64,000 nucleotides of DNA from Clostridiaceae bacterium (GTDB lineage: Bacteria > Bacillota > Clostridia > Acetivibrionales > DUMB01), in the NCBI GenBank assembly GCA_012840085.1, contig DUMB01000084.1:1-64000 (forward strand), given 5' to 3'. The notes under the pieces were generated by a model. That model searched no databases. It was not told the DNA's origin and worked only from the letters and a program-made list of their open reading frames with translations. Positions 54,835 through 63,122 of the stretch are shown piece after piece; positions within the stretch are counted from its first letter, which is position 1, and each line of letters begins with the position of its first letter. The position numbers were made by a program, and so were the translations under genes.

Positions 54835-54943
54835 ATATAAACGTAGCTTAGATAATATTCTATATAGTATAGATATAAATGTAGCTTAGATAATATTCTA
54901 TATAGTCTAGATAATAAATGTAGTTTAGATAACAATCCATGTA
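54830..54943. repeat. Three tandem 38-bp repeats overlapping the splB stop
   Basis: Units begin at 54830, 54868 and 54906 with core CTAGATATAAA.GTAGCTTAG and ATAATATTCTATATAG. The first unit contains the stop codon. Further decayed CTATATAATAT units run to about 55030. Confidence 0.85.
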
Positions 54944-55086
54944 GTCAAAATAATATTCTCTTTAGCCTATGGAATCTATATAATATTATGAAATCTATAT
55001 ATTATATATGGAACCTATATAATATATAGTCTAAGTGATTTAATAATCTGATTTTTATCTACGGATGCTACAAAAACTGAATAGAA

Positions 55087-55150
55087 ATCTAAACCTTTTG
55101 TAGAGTTGTCATCTGTAATACATGCGAGGAAAGTTGATAGAATTAAATTA
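55087..55150. repeat. Direct repeat, left copy, upstream of the sialidase remnant
   Basis: AAACCTTTTGTAGAGTTGTC, then ATCTGT..TA.A..C..GGAAA and ATTAAATTAA, matches 55755-55815 (AAACTTTTTGTAGAGTCGTC...). The two copies each precede a decayed catabolic gene, so they may be a duplicated promoter/operator. Confidence 0.65.
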
Positions 55151-55188
55151 ACCCGTTGTGTCAGCATTTCGATGGTTGGGCAAAAGTT
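55150..55188. repeat. Dispersed inverted-repeat element, copy E (decayed, reversed)
   Basis: AACCCGTTGTGTCAGCATTTCG then ATGGTTGGGCAAAAGTT corresponds to the reverse complement of copy C (CAGCATTTCGA core, ends AAC..GTTGTG and CAAAAGTT) with several changes. Confidence 0.55.
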
Positions 55189-55255
55189 GAGTAATGCTGT
55201 TTTATTATCTGTCACATGGGTTAATTTTGTATTGGAGCGATGTGAGGATAAGAAT

Positions 55256-55649
55256 ATGTCATTCGAGGATAAAAATATATCAAAAGCAGATGAATCAATT
55301 CTACAAAAAGATTGGAGAAACATAGCCAATGGATATGAAATACCCAGGGAAGGCTACTGTGATCAGCCCTATGTGGTAATCACAGACGACGGGAACTGGC
55401 TTTGCGTGCTAACCACCGGAAAGGGAGAAGTATGTTTTTTATACTTACAATAAGGATAATATGCGCAGTGTAATCGCAAACACCGAAGAGTCAAGACACC
55501 GGCTGGATACATTGGGCGCTTTCATGTTTAAATACTCCGATGACAACGGACATACGTGGTCAAAAGAACGGTATGAAAATCCATACAAGGGACAGGTGAT
55601 GTTTTTCTGGAGTGTATCCAAACCCATTCTCTATAAAATACTCTATTGA
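55256..55649 (+). pseudogene. Decayed sialidase/BNR-type exo-glycosidase
   Basis: From an ATG at 55256 with GAGG upstream, the frame encodes NIANGYEIPREGYCDQPYVV and TDDGNWLCVLTTGKGE, as at the start of BNR/sialidase-like family proteins. It then shifts frame near 55430 and continues VFYTYNKDNMRSV, DTLGAFMFKYSDDNGHTWS and GQVMFFWSVSKPI to a stop at 55647-55649. About 50 residues are missing at the shift, and the C-terminal half is gone. The gene is inactive. It is preceded by a repeated 65-bp element shared with the next remnant. Confidence 0.75.
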
Positions 55650-55754
55650 AGACTCTACTAAAACGCCATATAAAGAACACTCTGTCAAATATATTCCATT
55701 AATCGGTAAATGTCTGTGTCTGACAGATTTGAATGATAAAATTCAATAGGATTC

Positions 55755-55815
55755 CAAACTTTTTGTAGAGTCGTCATCTGTTTTATAGGTCAGGAAATTA
55801 CTATAATTAAAATAA
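55755..55815. repeat. Direct repeat, right copy, upstream of the UroD-family remnant
   Basis: AAACTTTTTGTAGAGTCGTC followed by ATCTGTTTTATAGGTCAGGA and ACTATAATTAAAATAAA. Matches 55087-55150 and includes a TATAAT. An 18-nt AAAATAAAATTTAT(A) duplication follows. Confidence 0.65.
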
Positions 55816-55870
55816 AATTTATATTAAAATAAAATTTATAGCCAAAAAAGCTGAGAAAGAGGACCAGGGA

Positions 55871-56320
55871 ATGAATTCAAAAGAACGCTTTAATCTGACA
55901 TGCAATTTTATTAAGACTGACAAGCCTCCTGTTGATTATCTCGCACATTGCAATATTGATAAGAAGCTGAAAGGATATTTTGGTGTTCAAAGCGAAGAAG
56001 AATTTCTTGACAGGTTAAGGTGCGATTTTTATTACCTGCCTGGCAGGGATATCTCACAGAATGAAGGATTAATGAGATTTTACAAAGGCAAAAAGCTGGA
56101 TGTTACCGATAAGGAAGGCACCTGCACTCTCGGGATCAGGTGGCATAGAGGTGCATTTGACAGCAAATTTTCAGTGGATGAGGCTATTGCCGGCCCTCTG
56201 CAGAATGCAGAAAGTTAACAGGATATACTAAGGCATGACTGGCCCAGAGCTTCTGATTTCGATTTTTCACCGCTGATTCAGGAATGCGAAGCACATAAGG
56301 ATAAGGTTATAAGGATATGA
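55871..56320 (+). pseudogene. N-terminal remnant of a uroporphyrinogen-decarboxylase-family protein
   Basis: An ATG with GAGGACCAGGG upstream encodes MNSKERFNLTCNFIKTDKPPVDYLAHCNI..FYYLPGRDISQNEG..GIRWHRGAFDSKF (quoted in short parts), typical of UroD-family methyltransferase-like proteins. A TAA at 56216-56218 interrupts it, but homology-like sequence (QDILRHDWPRASDFDFSP) continues in the same frame to a TGA at 56318. The rest of the barrel is missing because a deletion joins it to a sugar-kinase tail. Confidence 0.75.
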
Positions 56321-56670
56321 TTCAGAAAGTAACCAGAGATTATCCCAACTTTAAAGTAATTGCGACTACATTGAGGACGGTAAAGACGGCAACGGTCAAC
56401 GACTGGGGTGCTATATGCTGGGCTGCCGGGAATTTTTACGAAGCGCCTATGAGAAAAGACCTTGAGATATTTGACAGAGTCGGGGGCGGTGACAGTTTTG
56501 CATCAGGGCTTATATATGGCCTGATAACTACAGGAGACCCACAGATGGCTGTAAATTACGGTGCAGCGCATGGAGCTCTGGCAATGACCACACCCGGAGA
56601 TACATCCATGGCAAGCCTCAGGGAAGTCGAAGCACTGGTGAAAGGCGGAAGTGCCAGAGTTATACGATAA
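56317..56670 (+). pseudogene. C-terminal remnant of a PfkB-type 2-keto-3-deoxygluconate kinase
   Basis: About 117 codons encode the end of a ribokinase-family sugar kinase. TTLRTVKTATVNDWGAICW, the catalytic GGGDSFASGLIYG (anion hole and base Asp) and GAAHGALAMTTPGDTSM are all intact. The N-terminal two thirds, including the substrate lid, are absent, so the protein should be inactive. The ATG at 56317 overlaps the TGA of the UroD-family remnant, marking a deletion joint. It suggests that a sugar-acid pathway (KDG) was once encoded here. Confidence 0.8.
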
Positions 56671-56789
56671 ATTGAAGCATAGAAGATATGCGGCAATAAA
56701 ACTTTGTAGCATAGAAATTATGTGACAAAGGATTTATACATCATAGGAGTTATGTTAAGTAACGGAATGTACGAGGGGGTTAACAAAGG

Positions 56790-58241
56790 ATGGAAAAAGC
56801 TGATATAGGATTAATTGGACTTGCGGTAATGGGCGAGAACCTGGTAATGAATATGGCCAGCAAGGGTTTTACTGTTGCAGTATATAACAGAAGTACGGAA
56901 AAGGTAACCCGTTTTATTGAAGGCAGGGCAAAGGGGAAAAGTATAATAGGCACTTATTCAATAGAGGAACTTGTCAGTAAACTTAAAAGGCCCCGCAGGG
57001 TAATGCTTATGGTTAAAGCGGGCATGCCTGTTGACAGTCTGATTGATGAGCTAATTCCTTATCTGGAAAAGGGGGACATAATAATTGACGGTGGTAATTC
57101 CAATTACATGGATACTATTTGCCGTACAAAATATGTTGAAAAAAACGGCCTGTTATACATAGGGACAGGCATATCCGGCGGCGAGGAAGGGGCACTTAAA
57201 GGCCCAAGTATAATGCCCGGTGGTTCGGCCGAGGCATGGCCTCATGTAAAGCCAATATTTCAGACTATTGCGGCAAAGGTAGATGACGGGAGCCCTTGCT
57301 GTGAATGGGTGGGAGAAGACGGAGCCGGGCATTTTGTTAAAATGGTGCACAACGGGATTGAATACGGTGACATGCAAATTATATGTGAAGTTTACCATAT
57401 CATGAAATTGCTTCTGGGAATGACACCTGGCGAAATGCATGAAGTATTCGGGGAGTGGAACAAAACAGAGCTCAACAGTTATCTGATAGAAATTACCCGT
57501 GACATTCTTGCATTTAAGGATGAAGACGGAAAGCCTTTGATAGATAAGATACTTGATACAGCCGGTCAGAAAGGTACAGGCAAATGGACTGCCATATCAG
57601 CACTTGATGAAGGAGTTCCATTGACACTGATAAGTGAAGCGGTACAGGCCCGCTTTCTTTCTGCAATGAAAGAAGAACGTGTCAGAGCATCAAAAGTGCT
57701 TACTGGCCCAATTCCCAAATTTGAGGGTGACAGAAGCTCCTTTATAGAAGATTTAAGGAAAGCACTTTACGCTTCAAAAATCATATCTTATGCTCAGGGA
57801 TATGCACTAATGCATTCTGCATCCAAAACTTACGGCTGGAACCTTAACTATGGCGGGATTGCTTTAATCTGGCGAGGAGGATGTATAATACGGTCAGCTT
57901 TTCTTGAGAGGATTAAGGAAGCATATGACAGAAATCCTCAACTCACTAATCTTATCTTCGATCCGTTTTTCAGCGATAAACTGAAAAGCTGCCAGCAAAG
58001 CTGGAGAAAGGTTACCGTTTTGGCATTGGCTAACGGAATACCTGTACCTGCGCTTTCTTCTGCTCTTTGCTATTATGACGGCCTTAGAAGCGAAAATCTG
58101 CCGGCGAACTTGCTGCAAGCCCAACGTGATTACTTTGGAGCACATACATATGAACGTGTCGACAGGTCGAGTGGAGAATTCTTCCATACAAATTGGACAG
58201 GGGAAGGCGGAGACACAGCGGCTTCGACATATAATGCGTAA
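56790..58241 (+). CDS. gnd: 6-phosphogluconate dehydrogenase (decarboxylating)
   Basis: A 483-residue enzyme converting 6-phosphogluconate to ribulose 5-phosphate with NAD(P). Visible are the Rossmann motif IGLIGLAVMGENLVMNMA, the coenzyme residue region YNRSTEKV, IIDGGNSNYMDT, GTGISGGEEGALKGPSIMPGG, the catalytic Lys in GAGHFVKMVHNGIEYGDMQ, and the C-terminal RDYFGAHTYERVD. Length is normal for the long (E. coli-like) form. ACGAGGGGG precedes the ATG. It follows the decayed KDG-kinase locus. Its last codons lie in a 42-bp tandem repeat that continues past the stop. Confidence 0.94.
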   Translation: MEKADIGLIGLAVMGENLVMNMASKGFTVAVYNRSTEKVTRFIEGRAKGKSIIGTYSIEELVSKLKRPRRVMLMVKAGMPVDSLIDELIPYLEKGDIIIDGGNSNYMDTICRTKYVEKNGLLYIGTGISGGEEGALKGPSIMPGGSAEAWPHVKPIFQTIAAKVDDGSPCCEWVGEDGAGHFVKMVHNGIEYGDMQIICEVYHIMKLLLGMTPGEMHEVFGEWNKTELNSYLIEITRDILAFKDEDGKPLIDKILDTAGQKGTGKWTAISALDEGVPLTLISEAVQARFLSAMKEERVRASKVLTGPIPKFEGDRSSFIEDLRKALYASKIISYAQGYALMHSASKTYGWNLNYGGIALIWRGGCIIRSAFLERIKEAYDRNPQLTNLIFDPFFSDKLKSCQQSWRKVTVLALANGIPVPALSSALCYYDGLRSENLPANLLQAQRDYFGAHTYERVDRSSGEFFHTNWTGEGGDTAASTYNA

Positions 58242-58440
58242 TAGGGAAAGCGGGAAACTGCAGTTTTCACATATAATGCGTGGCAAGGAAAGCGGGAAAC
58301 TGCAGTTTTCACATATAATGCGTGGCAAGGAAAGCGGGATACTACAGTTTTTACATATAATGCGTGATAAGGAAAGCGGGAAACTGCAGTTTTCACATAT
58401 GTAATGCGTTACAAGGAAAGCTGAGATACTGCAGCTTCTT
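58227..58440. repeat. 42-bp tandem repeat array starting inside gnd
   Basis: Copies start at 58227, 58269, 58311, 58353 and 58395, then a decayed one near 58440. The core is ACATATAATGCGT, then AAGGAAAGCGGGAAACTGCA and GTTTTC. The first unit supplies the last four gnd codons and the stop. Because 42 is a multiple of three, both strands stay open as a 14-residue repeat (HIMRGKESGKLQFS on +), which I judge non-coding. Confidence 0.9.
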
Positions 58441-58504
58441 CATATGGCGCATGATAATGACAGAGCAGAAAAGGCTGAGGAATATAGAGATACTATAATA
58501 GATT

Positions 58505-58610
58505 AACTTGTTGTGCCAGGTAATGAGATAGCATTGCAGAGATCTTTAGAGCTAGTTTTTGTCAGTTCTTAAGCTCGGAACTCCTGCTATCGAAACGCTG
58601 CACAAAAGTT
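58505..58610. repeat. Dispersed inverted-repeat element, copy B (full length)
   Basis: Runs from AACTTGTTGTGCCAGGTAAT to CGAAACGCTGCACAAAAGTT, with imperfect terminal inverted repeats and an interior matching copy A at 26155 throughout. It lies directly upstream of the SerA-like gene. Confidence 0.85.
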
Positions 58611-58663
58611 GAATTATTAAATATTAAAGGTATCAAGGGTGATAATGGGGGAGGTCAGTCAAA

Positions 58664-59569
58664 GTGTATATATTGACAACAACATCAAGTTTCAGTATAA
58701 ATGAATTCCCCGATGGATTGAATGTAATTCACAATCCATATAAAAGAAAACTTACCGGAGATGAAATAAAGGACTTGATAATTAAATACCAGCCGGTGGG
58801 AATCATAGCGGGTGTAGAGCCTCTGACAAGAGAAGTTATGATGGCGGCTGAAAATCTTAAAGTTATATCCAGATGTGGAATAGGTATAGATTCAGTTGAC
58901 ATGAAGGCAGCCGGGGAACTGGGTATAAAGGTAACCATAACGCCTGAGGCGCCAATGATATCAGTGGCAGAACTTACTATCGGGTTAATTCTATCCATCA
59001 TAAGAAAAATCACTGTTCTTGACGCAGGAATAAGAAAAGGCGGATGGAAAGGGCCTAAAGGCAACCTGCTCTGGGGCAAAACAGTAGGAATTATCGGTTG
59101 TGGGCGTATTGGCACTTATGTATCAAGGCTCTTGAAAGCTTTTGGCTGTGATGTCATAGGTTATGATCCCTATATAAAAGAACATGAGATTTGCAGAATG
59201 GTTGGATTTGAGGAATTATTGGAGAAATCGGATATTATTTCTTTGCATATACCTTACACTGATGAAAATAAGAACATTATTGGGGCAGCACAGCTGAAAC
59301 AAATGAAGCCCACATGTTTATTGATTAATGCAGCAAGAGGCGGACTGATTGATGAAGATGCCCTTTATGAGGCACTAAAGAATGGTGAAATAGCTGGAGC
59401 CGCCCTGGATTGTTTTGCAGAGGAGCCTTATAGCGGGCCATTAACAAAACTTGAAAATACGGTTTTAATTCCACATATGGGCTCCAGTGCTACTGAAGCA
59501 AGAATTATGATGGAAAAACAGGCTCTGGATAACCTTATAAAAGGACTTGAGGAATTCGGAATCATATGA
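58664..59569 (+). CDS. D-3-phosphoglycerate dehydrogenase-like 2-hydroxyacid dehydrogenase
   Basis: A 301-residue NAD-dependent D-2-hydroxyacid dehydrogenase. The substrate half has ISRCGIGIDSVDMKAA. The Rossmann part has GKTVGIIGCGRIGTYVSRLL and the acidic residue region YDPYIKE. The catalytic Arg/Glu/His triad lies in INAARGGLID, DCFAEEP and IPHMGSSATEAR. It lacks the ACT domain of long SerA forms. The GTG start follows GGGGGAGG. Serine biosynthesis is likely, but its neighbours are sugar genes and related enzymes act on other hydroxyacids, so I leave the symbol blank. Confidence 0.82.
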   Translation: MYILTTTSSFSINEFPDGLNVIHNPYKRKLTGDEIKDLIIKYQPVGIIAGVEPLTREVMMAAENLKVISRCGIGIDSVDMKAAGELGIKVTITPEAPMISVAELTIGLILSIIRKITVLDAGIRKGGWKGPKGNLLWGKTVGIIGCGRIGTYVSRLLKAFGCDVIGYDPYIKEHEICRMVGFEELLEKSDIISLHIPYTDENKNIIGAAQLKQMKPTCLLINAARGGLIDEDALYEALKNGEIAGAALDCFAEEPYSGPLTKLENTVLIPHMGSSATEARIMMEKQALDNLIKGLEEFGII

Positions 59570-60009
59570 TCTAAACATAAAACACATGCGTATAAGGCAA
59601 AGGTGCATGAAACAAAAGTGTATGAAGTGTAGATACAGATGAAACACAGGTACTTGAGACATAGCTGTATGAAGCACAGCTGTATGAAACACAGTTGAAT
59701 TTGAAATATAGCGACAACCTTCCTGTTTTCTTTAAAGGAGCAGGAGGGCTGTCCTTGTACTGTCATAAATAATTTCTCCATATATATTTTTTGAGACAAA
59801 ATCAGATAGTTGAATCGTTCTAAGCTTATACCAGGCAATCTCTGTATCCATACAGAAAAAGACAGTGGAACCGTCCCTCTGTCTATTTTTTAGCATTATA
59901 GCATATTGTTTTAGCATGCTTCTATTCAAAAACCTGACGGCGAAAGTATAATTTAAATTACAGAGTTCTATTTTTTTAATTTCCTTAAGAAAAATACGGA
60001 GGTGCCACA
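59570..60009. other. Gap with short repeats and a terminator, no gene seen
   Basis: After the SerA-like stop, a 15-nt unit resembling AGCTGTATGAAGCAC recurs (about 59605-59700). A minus-strand open frame of 92 codons (59732-60010) has no ribosome site. A terminator is at 59860. The start of the GH57 gene has ACGGAGGTG directly upstream. Confidence 0.5.
59860..59892 (+). terminator. Terminator-like hairpin
   Basis: AGACAG pairs with CTGTCT, with an inner GG/CC, followed by ATTTTTTAG. It lies 290 nt after the SerA-like gene. Confidence 0.6.
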
Positions 60010-61557
60010 ATGAAATACATTACTATTTTCCATGCGAATTTAAACTATGCTTACCTTACTCCAGATAAGTATGAATTTGTAATACGAAAAAGCTATGAAC
60101 TTATTATCGACACAATGCGTGAGGAATTTCCGGATACAAAATATGTATTCGAGGCATCAGGCTATACTATTGAACAGATAGCAACCCTTACTCCTGATGT
60201 GCTGGAAAAGTTAAAGGCAGCAATCGAATCGGGACAGTGCGAGTTTATGGGTTCTCCATACGCCCATCCAATGCTTCCGAACTTCCCTAAGGAAGACGGC
60301 ATCTGGTCTATCAAGTTCTCTAATGAAGTTTATCAAAAATACCTCGGTATTCAGCCAAAAAGTTTCTGGAATCCTGAATGCGGATGGAGAAGCTATGTTC
60401 CTGAGCAGGTTTATGAAGCAGGTTACAGAAATATGATCGGTGATTTTGAGGCGTACAGCCGTTCTTTGGGTGTAGACGGAAAGCCGCAAAGACCGGAGAT
60501 TTATGAGAAGGAATTCAGCAAAGATCCTGCCTTTTACAACTTCGCATTCAAATATGACCTGCCCGGCAGTGAGAAGGCGATACATTTTCCATTCCATCAT
60601 ATCGCAGGCATGCCTGAAGGCAGTCTCAAAATGTTCCTTCGCACCGACCGTGTAGCACAGTTTGCAGTAAGGTTCTTCATGGGAATGGAAGGCTATACAT
60701 TTGAAAAGTACATGGATCTGATAAAGAAGTATTCGGAACAAACACCGGGAGAACCTGAAGGGGCCCTTATTATATTTGCAGACGATGCAGAATATGTGGG
60801 AACAAACGGATGGTTCAGGCTGAAATACCAGAATAAGCCGGACAATGTTTTTGAAGAAACTCCAAAATCCAGGGAAAATCTAATCAGGTTAATTTCTGAA
60901 GTAAAGAAATTAGGCGAGTTTGTCACTTTTGACTATGCATGTAATGAAATTCCCGCATTGCCTGAAACCATAAACTTTGATGACGATGCAGCATGGCACG
61001 GGGCAAAGGCTTCCACATGGGCAAGTACACCTATGGCAAGACTGTTACGCCCCTGGCAGGACTTAGTGAGGGAAAAACTCAACAGTTTGGCTCCTACAAT
61101 GGACAAGGAAACTTTGAAAAAGGCATGGTATCACCTTACAAATTCATACAACTCCGATGGACAATGGCCACCGACACTGCCTAATGCCCCACATATTATT
61201 CATCCCTTTAATTATGGCTACTGTTTTGAGAACCTGTTGAAAGCAGAGTTGCTTGTTGGCGGAGTTGACAGGTCGAAGCTTAGCGTAAATCCAATCGATA
61301 CCATGAAAGAAATACTTTCCATTCAACAGGAACGCGTAATGGCAAAGGCAGATGAAATACTTGAAAGCGGAAATGAGAAGGAGAAAGCAGATGCCAGACT
61401 GGCTAAAGAGCTGATAGAGAAATCCCGTGATCTGAGCTCCATTATAGATTCAGGTGTAAATATCCTGTATTCCGATGAATACAGAATCAGAGCTGAATTC
61501 CTTGTAGAGGCCAGACGCCTGGTAGGGGGAGTAGAGCTGGAAAAAGTAGTGGAATAA
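60010..61557 (+). CDS. GH57-family glycoside hydrolase
   Basis: A 515-residue cytoplasmic enzyme. FHANLNYAYL near the N-terminus corresponds to the first GH57 region. GSPYAHPMLPNFPKEDG is the second. FWNPECGW (Glu about 123) places the likely nucleophile and IIFADDAEYVG (Asp about 258) the acid/base. GH57 enzymes act on alpha-glucans or as alpha-galactosidases, amylopullulanases or branching enzymes; the specificity here cannot be told. The C-terminal 150 residues are helical. No signal peptide is present. A strong stem-loop and the mutarotase-like gene follow, so the two probably act together on an internal alpha-glucan. Confidence 0.8.
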   Translation: MKYITIFHANLNYAYLTPDKYEFVIRKSYELIIDTMREEFPDTKYVFEASGYTIEQIATLTPDVLEKLKAAIESGQCEFMGSPYAHPMLPNFPKEDGIWSIKFSNEVYQKYLGIQPKSFWNPECGWRSYVPEQVYEAGYRNMIGDFEAYSRSLGVDGKPQRPEIYEKEFSKDPAFYNFAFKYDLPGSEKAIHFPFHHIAGMPEGSLKMFLRTDRVAQFAVRFFMGMEGYTFEKYMDLIKKYSEQTPGEPEGALIIFADDAEYVGTNGWFRLKYQNKPDNVFEETPKSRENLIRLISEVKKLGEFVTFDYACNEIPALPETINFDDDAAWHGAKASTWASTPMARLLRPWQDLVREKLNSLAPTMDKETLKKAWYHLTNSYNSDGQWPPTLPNAPHIIHPFNYGYCFENLLKAELLVGGVDRSKLSVNPIDTMKEILSIQQERVMAKADEILESGNEKEKADARLAKELIEKSRDLSSIIDSGVNILYSDEYRIRAEFLVEARRLVGGVELEKVVE

Positions 61558-61569
61558 ATTGTTTCTAGT

Positions 61570-61607
61570 GTTGCGGTTTTGCGGGCTTCATACCCGTAAA
61601 CCGCAAC
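61570..61607 (+). promoter_or_regulatory. Long stem-loop between GH57 and the mutarotase-like gene
   Basis: GTTGCGGTTT.GCGGG pairs with CCCGTAAACCGCAAC (about 15 bp, one bulge) around CTTCATA. Only TTT follows. It is either a terminator or an mRNA-stabilising element. Confidence 0.65.
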
Positions 61608-61635
61608 TTTGACGTTAATGCGAGGAGTTGGTGAT

Positions 61636-62655
61636 ATGCTGTATACCAGTGAGAGAAATTATGGCTGCAGGTTTCTTGAAATATCTATTTTCGGATATAG
61701 GGCAATTATTCTTGAAAATGAAAAAATAAGAACCACTTTTCTGCTGGATAAGGGTACTGAGATTATTGAACTTAACCAGAAGGAAACTGACACCGATTTT
61801 ATCTGGAGATCACCACAAGGTTTGAGCTGTCTTAAAAAGGTGCAGTTTGCAAGAAAGGATTATCATTTTCTTACTGACGCTTATACCGGAGGATGGTTTG
61901 AATGCTTTCCGAATGTCGGAGAACCATGCAGCTATAAGGGAGCTTTAATTCCTCACTATGGAGAAGTTATGTATCTGCCGTGGGAATATTCGGTCCTGGA
62001 GGACAACCCTGAGCAAGTATCACTGAAGTGTTTTGTAAGAACTACAAAAACGCCATTTATATCAGAAAAAGTGTTTACGGTAAAATCGGGTATACCTACA
62101 TTGTTTATTGAGCAAAAGATAACAAACATCGGAAGGGAAGACATGGAATTTCAGTGGGGTCATCACGTCAATTTCGGGGCTCCTTTTATAGATGAGAACT
62201 GTATTATAGAGATGCCTGCAACAGAAGCCAGAATCAATTATTCAGCTCCAGGCACAAGATTTGTTCAGGATACAAAGGGTATATGGCCGTTTATTAAAGG
62301 AAGGGACGGCACGGATATTGATGTCCGCAAAGTTCAGCCTGAAAACTCAGGTATATGCGAAGAAATACACCTGTCAAACTTAAAAGAGGGCAGAACCTGT
62401 GTATATAATCTTAAAAAGAGAGTTGGAATAGAGCTGACATGGGATATAAACGTATTTAGGCACAATGCTATCTGGCATGTGGCAAACGGTGATATTGGCT
62501 ATCCAAGATACGGGAATACCTATGTTCTTGGTTTTGTGCCCAGAAATGACACGGTTTGGGGCCTGGAGGCTTCCGCGAATTCAGGAAGCTGTCCCGTTAT
62601 TAAAGCCGGTGAGACCAAAACAGCATGGATTAATGCAACAGCAGTTATATTGTAA
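61636..62655 (+). CDS. Aldose-epimerase-like protein (DUF4432 type)
   Basis: A 339-residue beta-sandwich protein of the galactose-mutarotase-like superfamily. Regions typical of the DUF4432 group are KIRTTFLLDKGTEIIEL, TGGWFECFPNVGEPCSY, WGHHVNFGAPF (two His that could bind sugar) and WHVANGDIGYPRYGNTYVLGF. It probably interconverts sugar anomers or isomers. GAGGAG lies eight nt before the ATG at 61636, so the longer frame from 61609 is rejected. It follows GH57 after about 80 nt. The stop codon lies in an 18-nt tandem repeat. Confidence 0.75.
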   Translation: MLYTSERNYGCRFLEISIFGYRAIILENEKIRTTFLLDKGTEIIELNQKETDTDFIWRSPQGLSCLKKVQFARKDYHFLTDAYTGGWFECFPNVGEPCSYKGALIPHYGEVMYLPWEYSVLEDNPEQVSLKCFVRTTKTPFISEKVFTVKSGIPTLFIEQKITNIGREDMEFQWGHHVNFGAPFIDENCIIEMPATEARINYSAPGTRFVQDTKGIWPFIKGRDGTDIDVRKVQPENSGICEEIHLSNLKEGRTCVYNLKKRVGIELTWDINVFRHNAIWHVANGDIGYPRYGNTYVLGFVPRNDTVWGLEASANSGSCPVIKAGETKTAWINATAVIL

Positions 62656-62698
62656 GCTATTATTATATTGTCAGCTATTATTATATTGTCAGTTGCTA
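62645..62698. repeat. Three tandem 18-bp repeats overlapping a stop codon
   Basis: TTATATTGT(A/C)AGCTATTA at 62645 and 62663, then a variant at 62681. The first copy contains the stop of the mutarotase-like gene. Confidence 0.85.
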
Positions 62699-63122
62699 TA
62701 TTGTTGTCTGTTTTCAATAACCTGTTTTTTAGCCGTAAATTTCATTATTAGCTATGATAAAAACAGTTTTGGAAAACAGCAGGGTGCATTGGTAGAATTG
62801 AAAAAAGCACCTCCGGCATGGTAATAGTGTTGACACCTCCATTTTGAAGTTATAAACTTTCAAATGGGGGCATTTTTTATTATAAAGAAATTTTGTTCTT
62901 GGAACATTTTGTTTTTAAGACAGGTTTTTATCTTTGAGAAAATTTTATTTTTAGATAGAGAAGCTTTAAATTTTAATATATAGAGGTTTTTATTCTTAAA
63001 CAGATAGGTTCTTATTGAGAGATATCTTTTTCTTAAATTGAGATGTGGCTTATTCTTAAACAGCGAGATTTTTTGTTTAATGAGGTATTGAGAAGGTGAG
63101 TTTGAGATGGGCGGGGGGAAAT
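62699..63122. other. AT-rich intergenic region with a terminator
   Basis: Contains the terminator at 62835, then a T-rich stretch with loosely repeated TTTTTATTCTTAAACAG(A/C)-type segments (about 62925-63080). No gene is seen. A GGGGGG site leads into the next gene. Confidence 0.5.
62835..62880 (+). terminator. Rho-independent terminator
   Basis: CCTCCATTTTGAAGT pairs with ACTTTCAAATGGGGG (one bulge each side), followed by CATTTTTTATT. Confidence 0.8.

Noticed and set aside
55106..55255. N-terminal extension of the sialidase remnant
   Set aside because: It covers a dispersed-repeat relic and the duplicated upstream element. A ribosome site and the family-like start lie at 55256.
58075..58404. 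Plus-strand open frame encoding 14-residue repeats
   Set aside because: It is created by the 42-bp DNA repeat and overlaps gnd in another frame, with no ribosome site. The minus strand is equally open.
58227..58440. CRISPR-like array
   Set aside because: The units are contiguous 42-bp tandem copies without unique spacers, and no cas gene is nearby.
59732..60010. Minus-strand 92-codon frame before GH57
   Set aside because: It overlaps a plus-strand terminator and the GH57 ribosome site, has no ribosome site of its own, and resembles no family I know.
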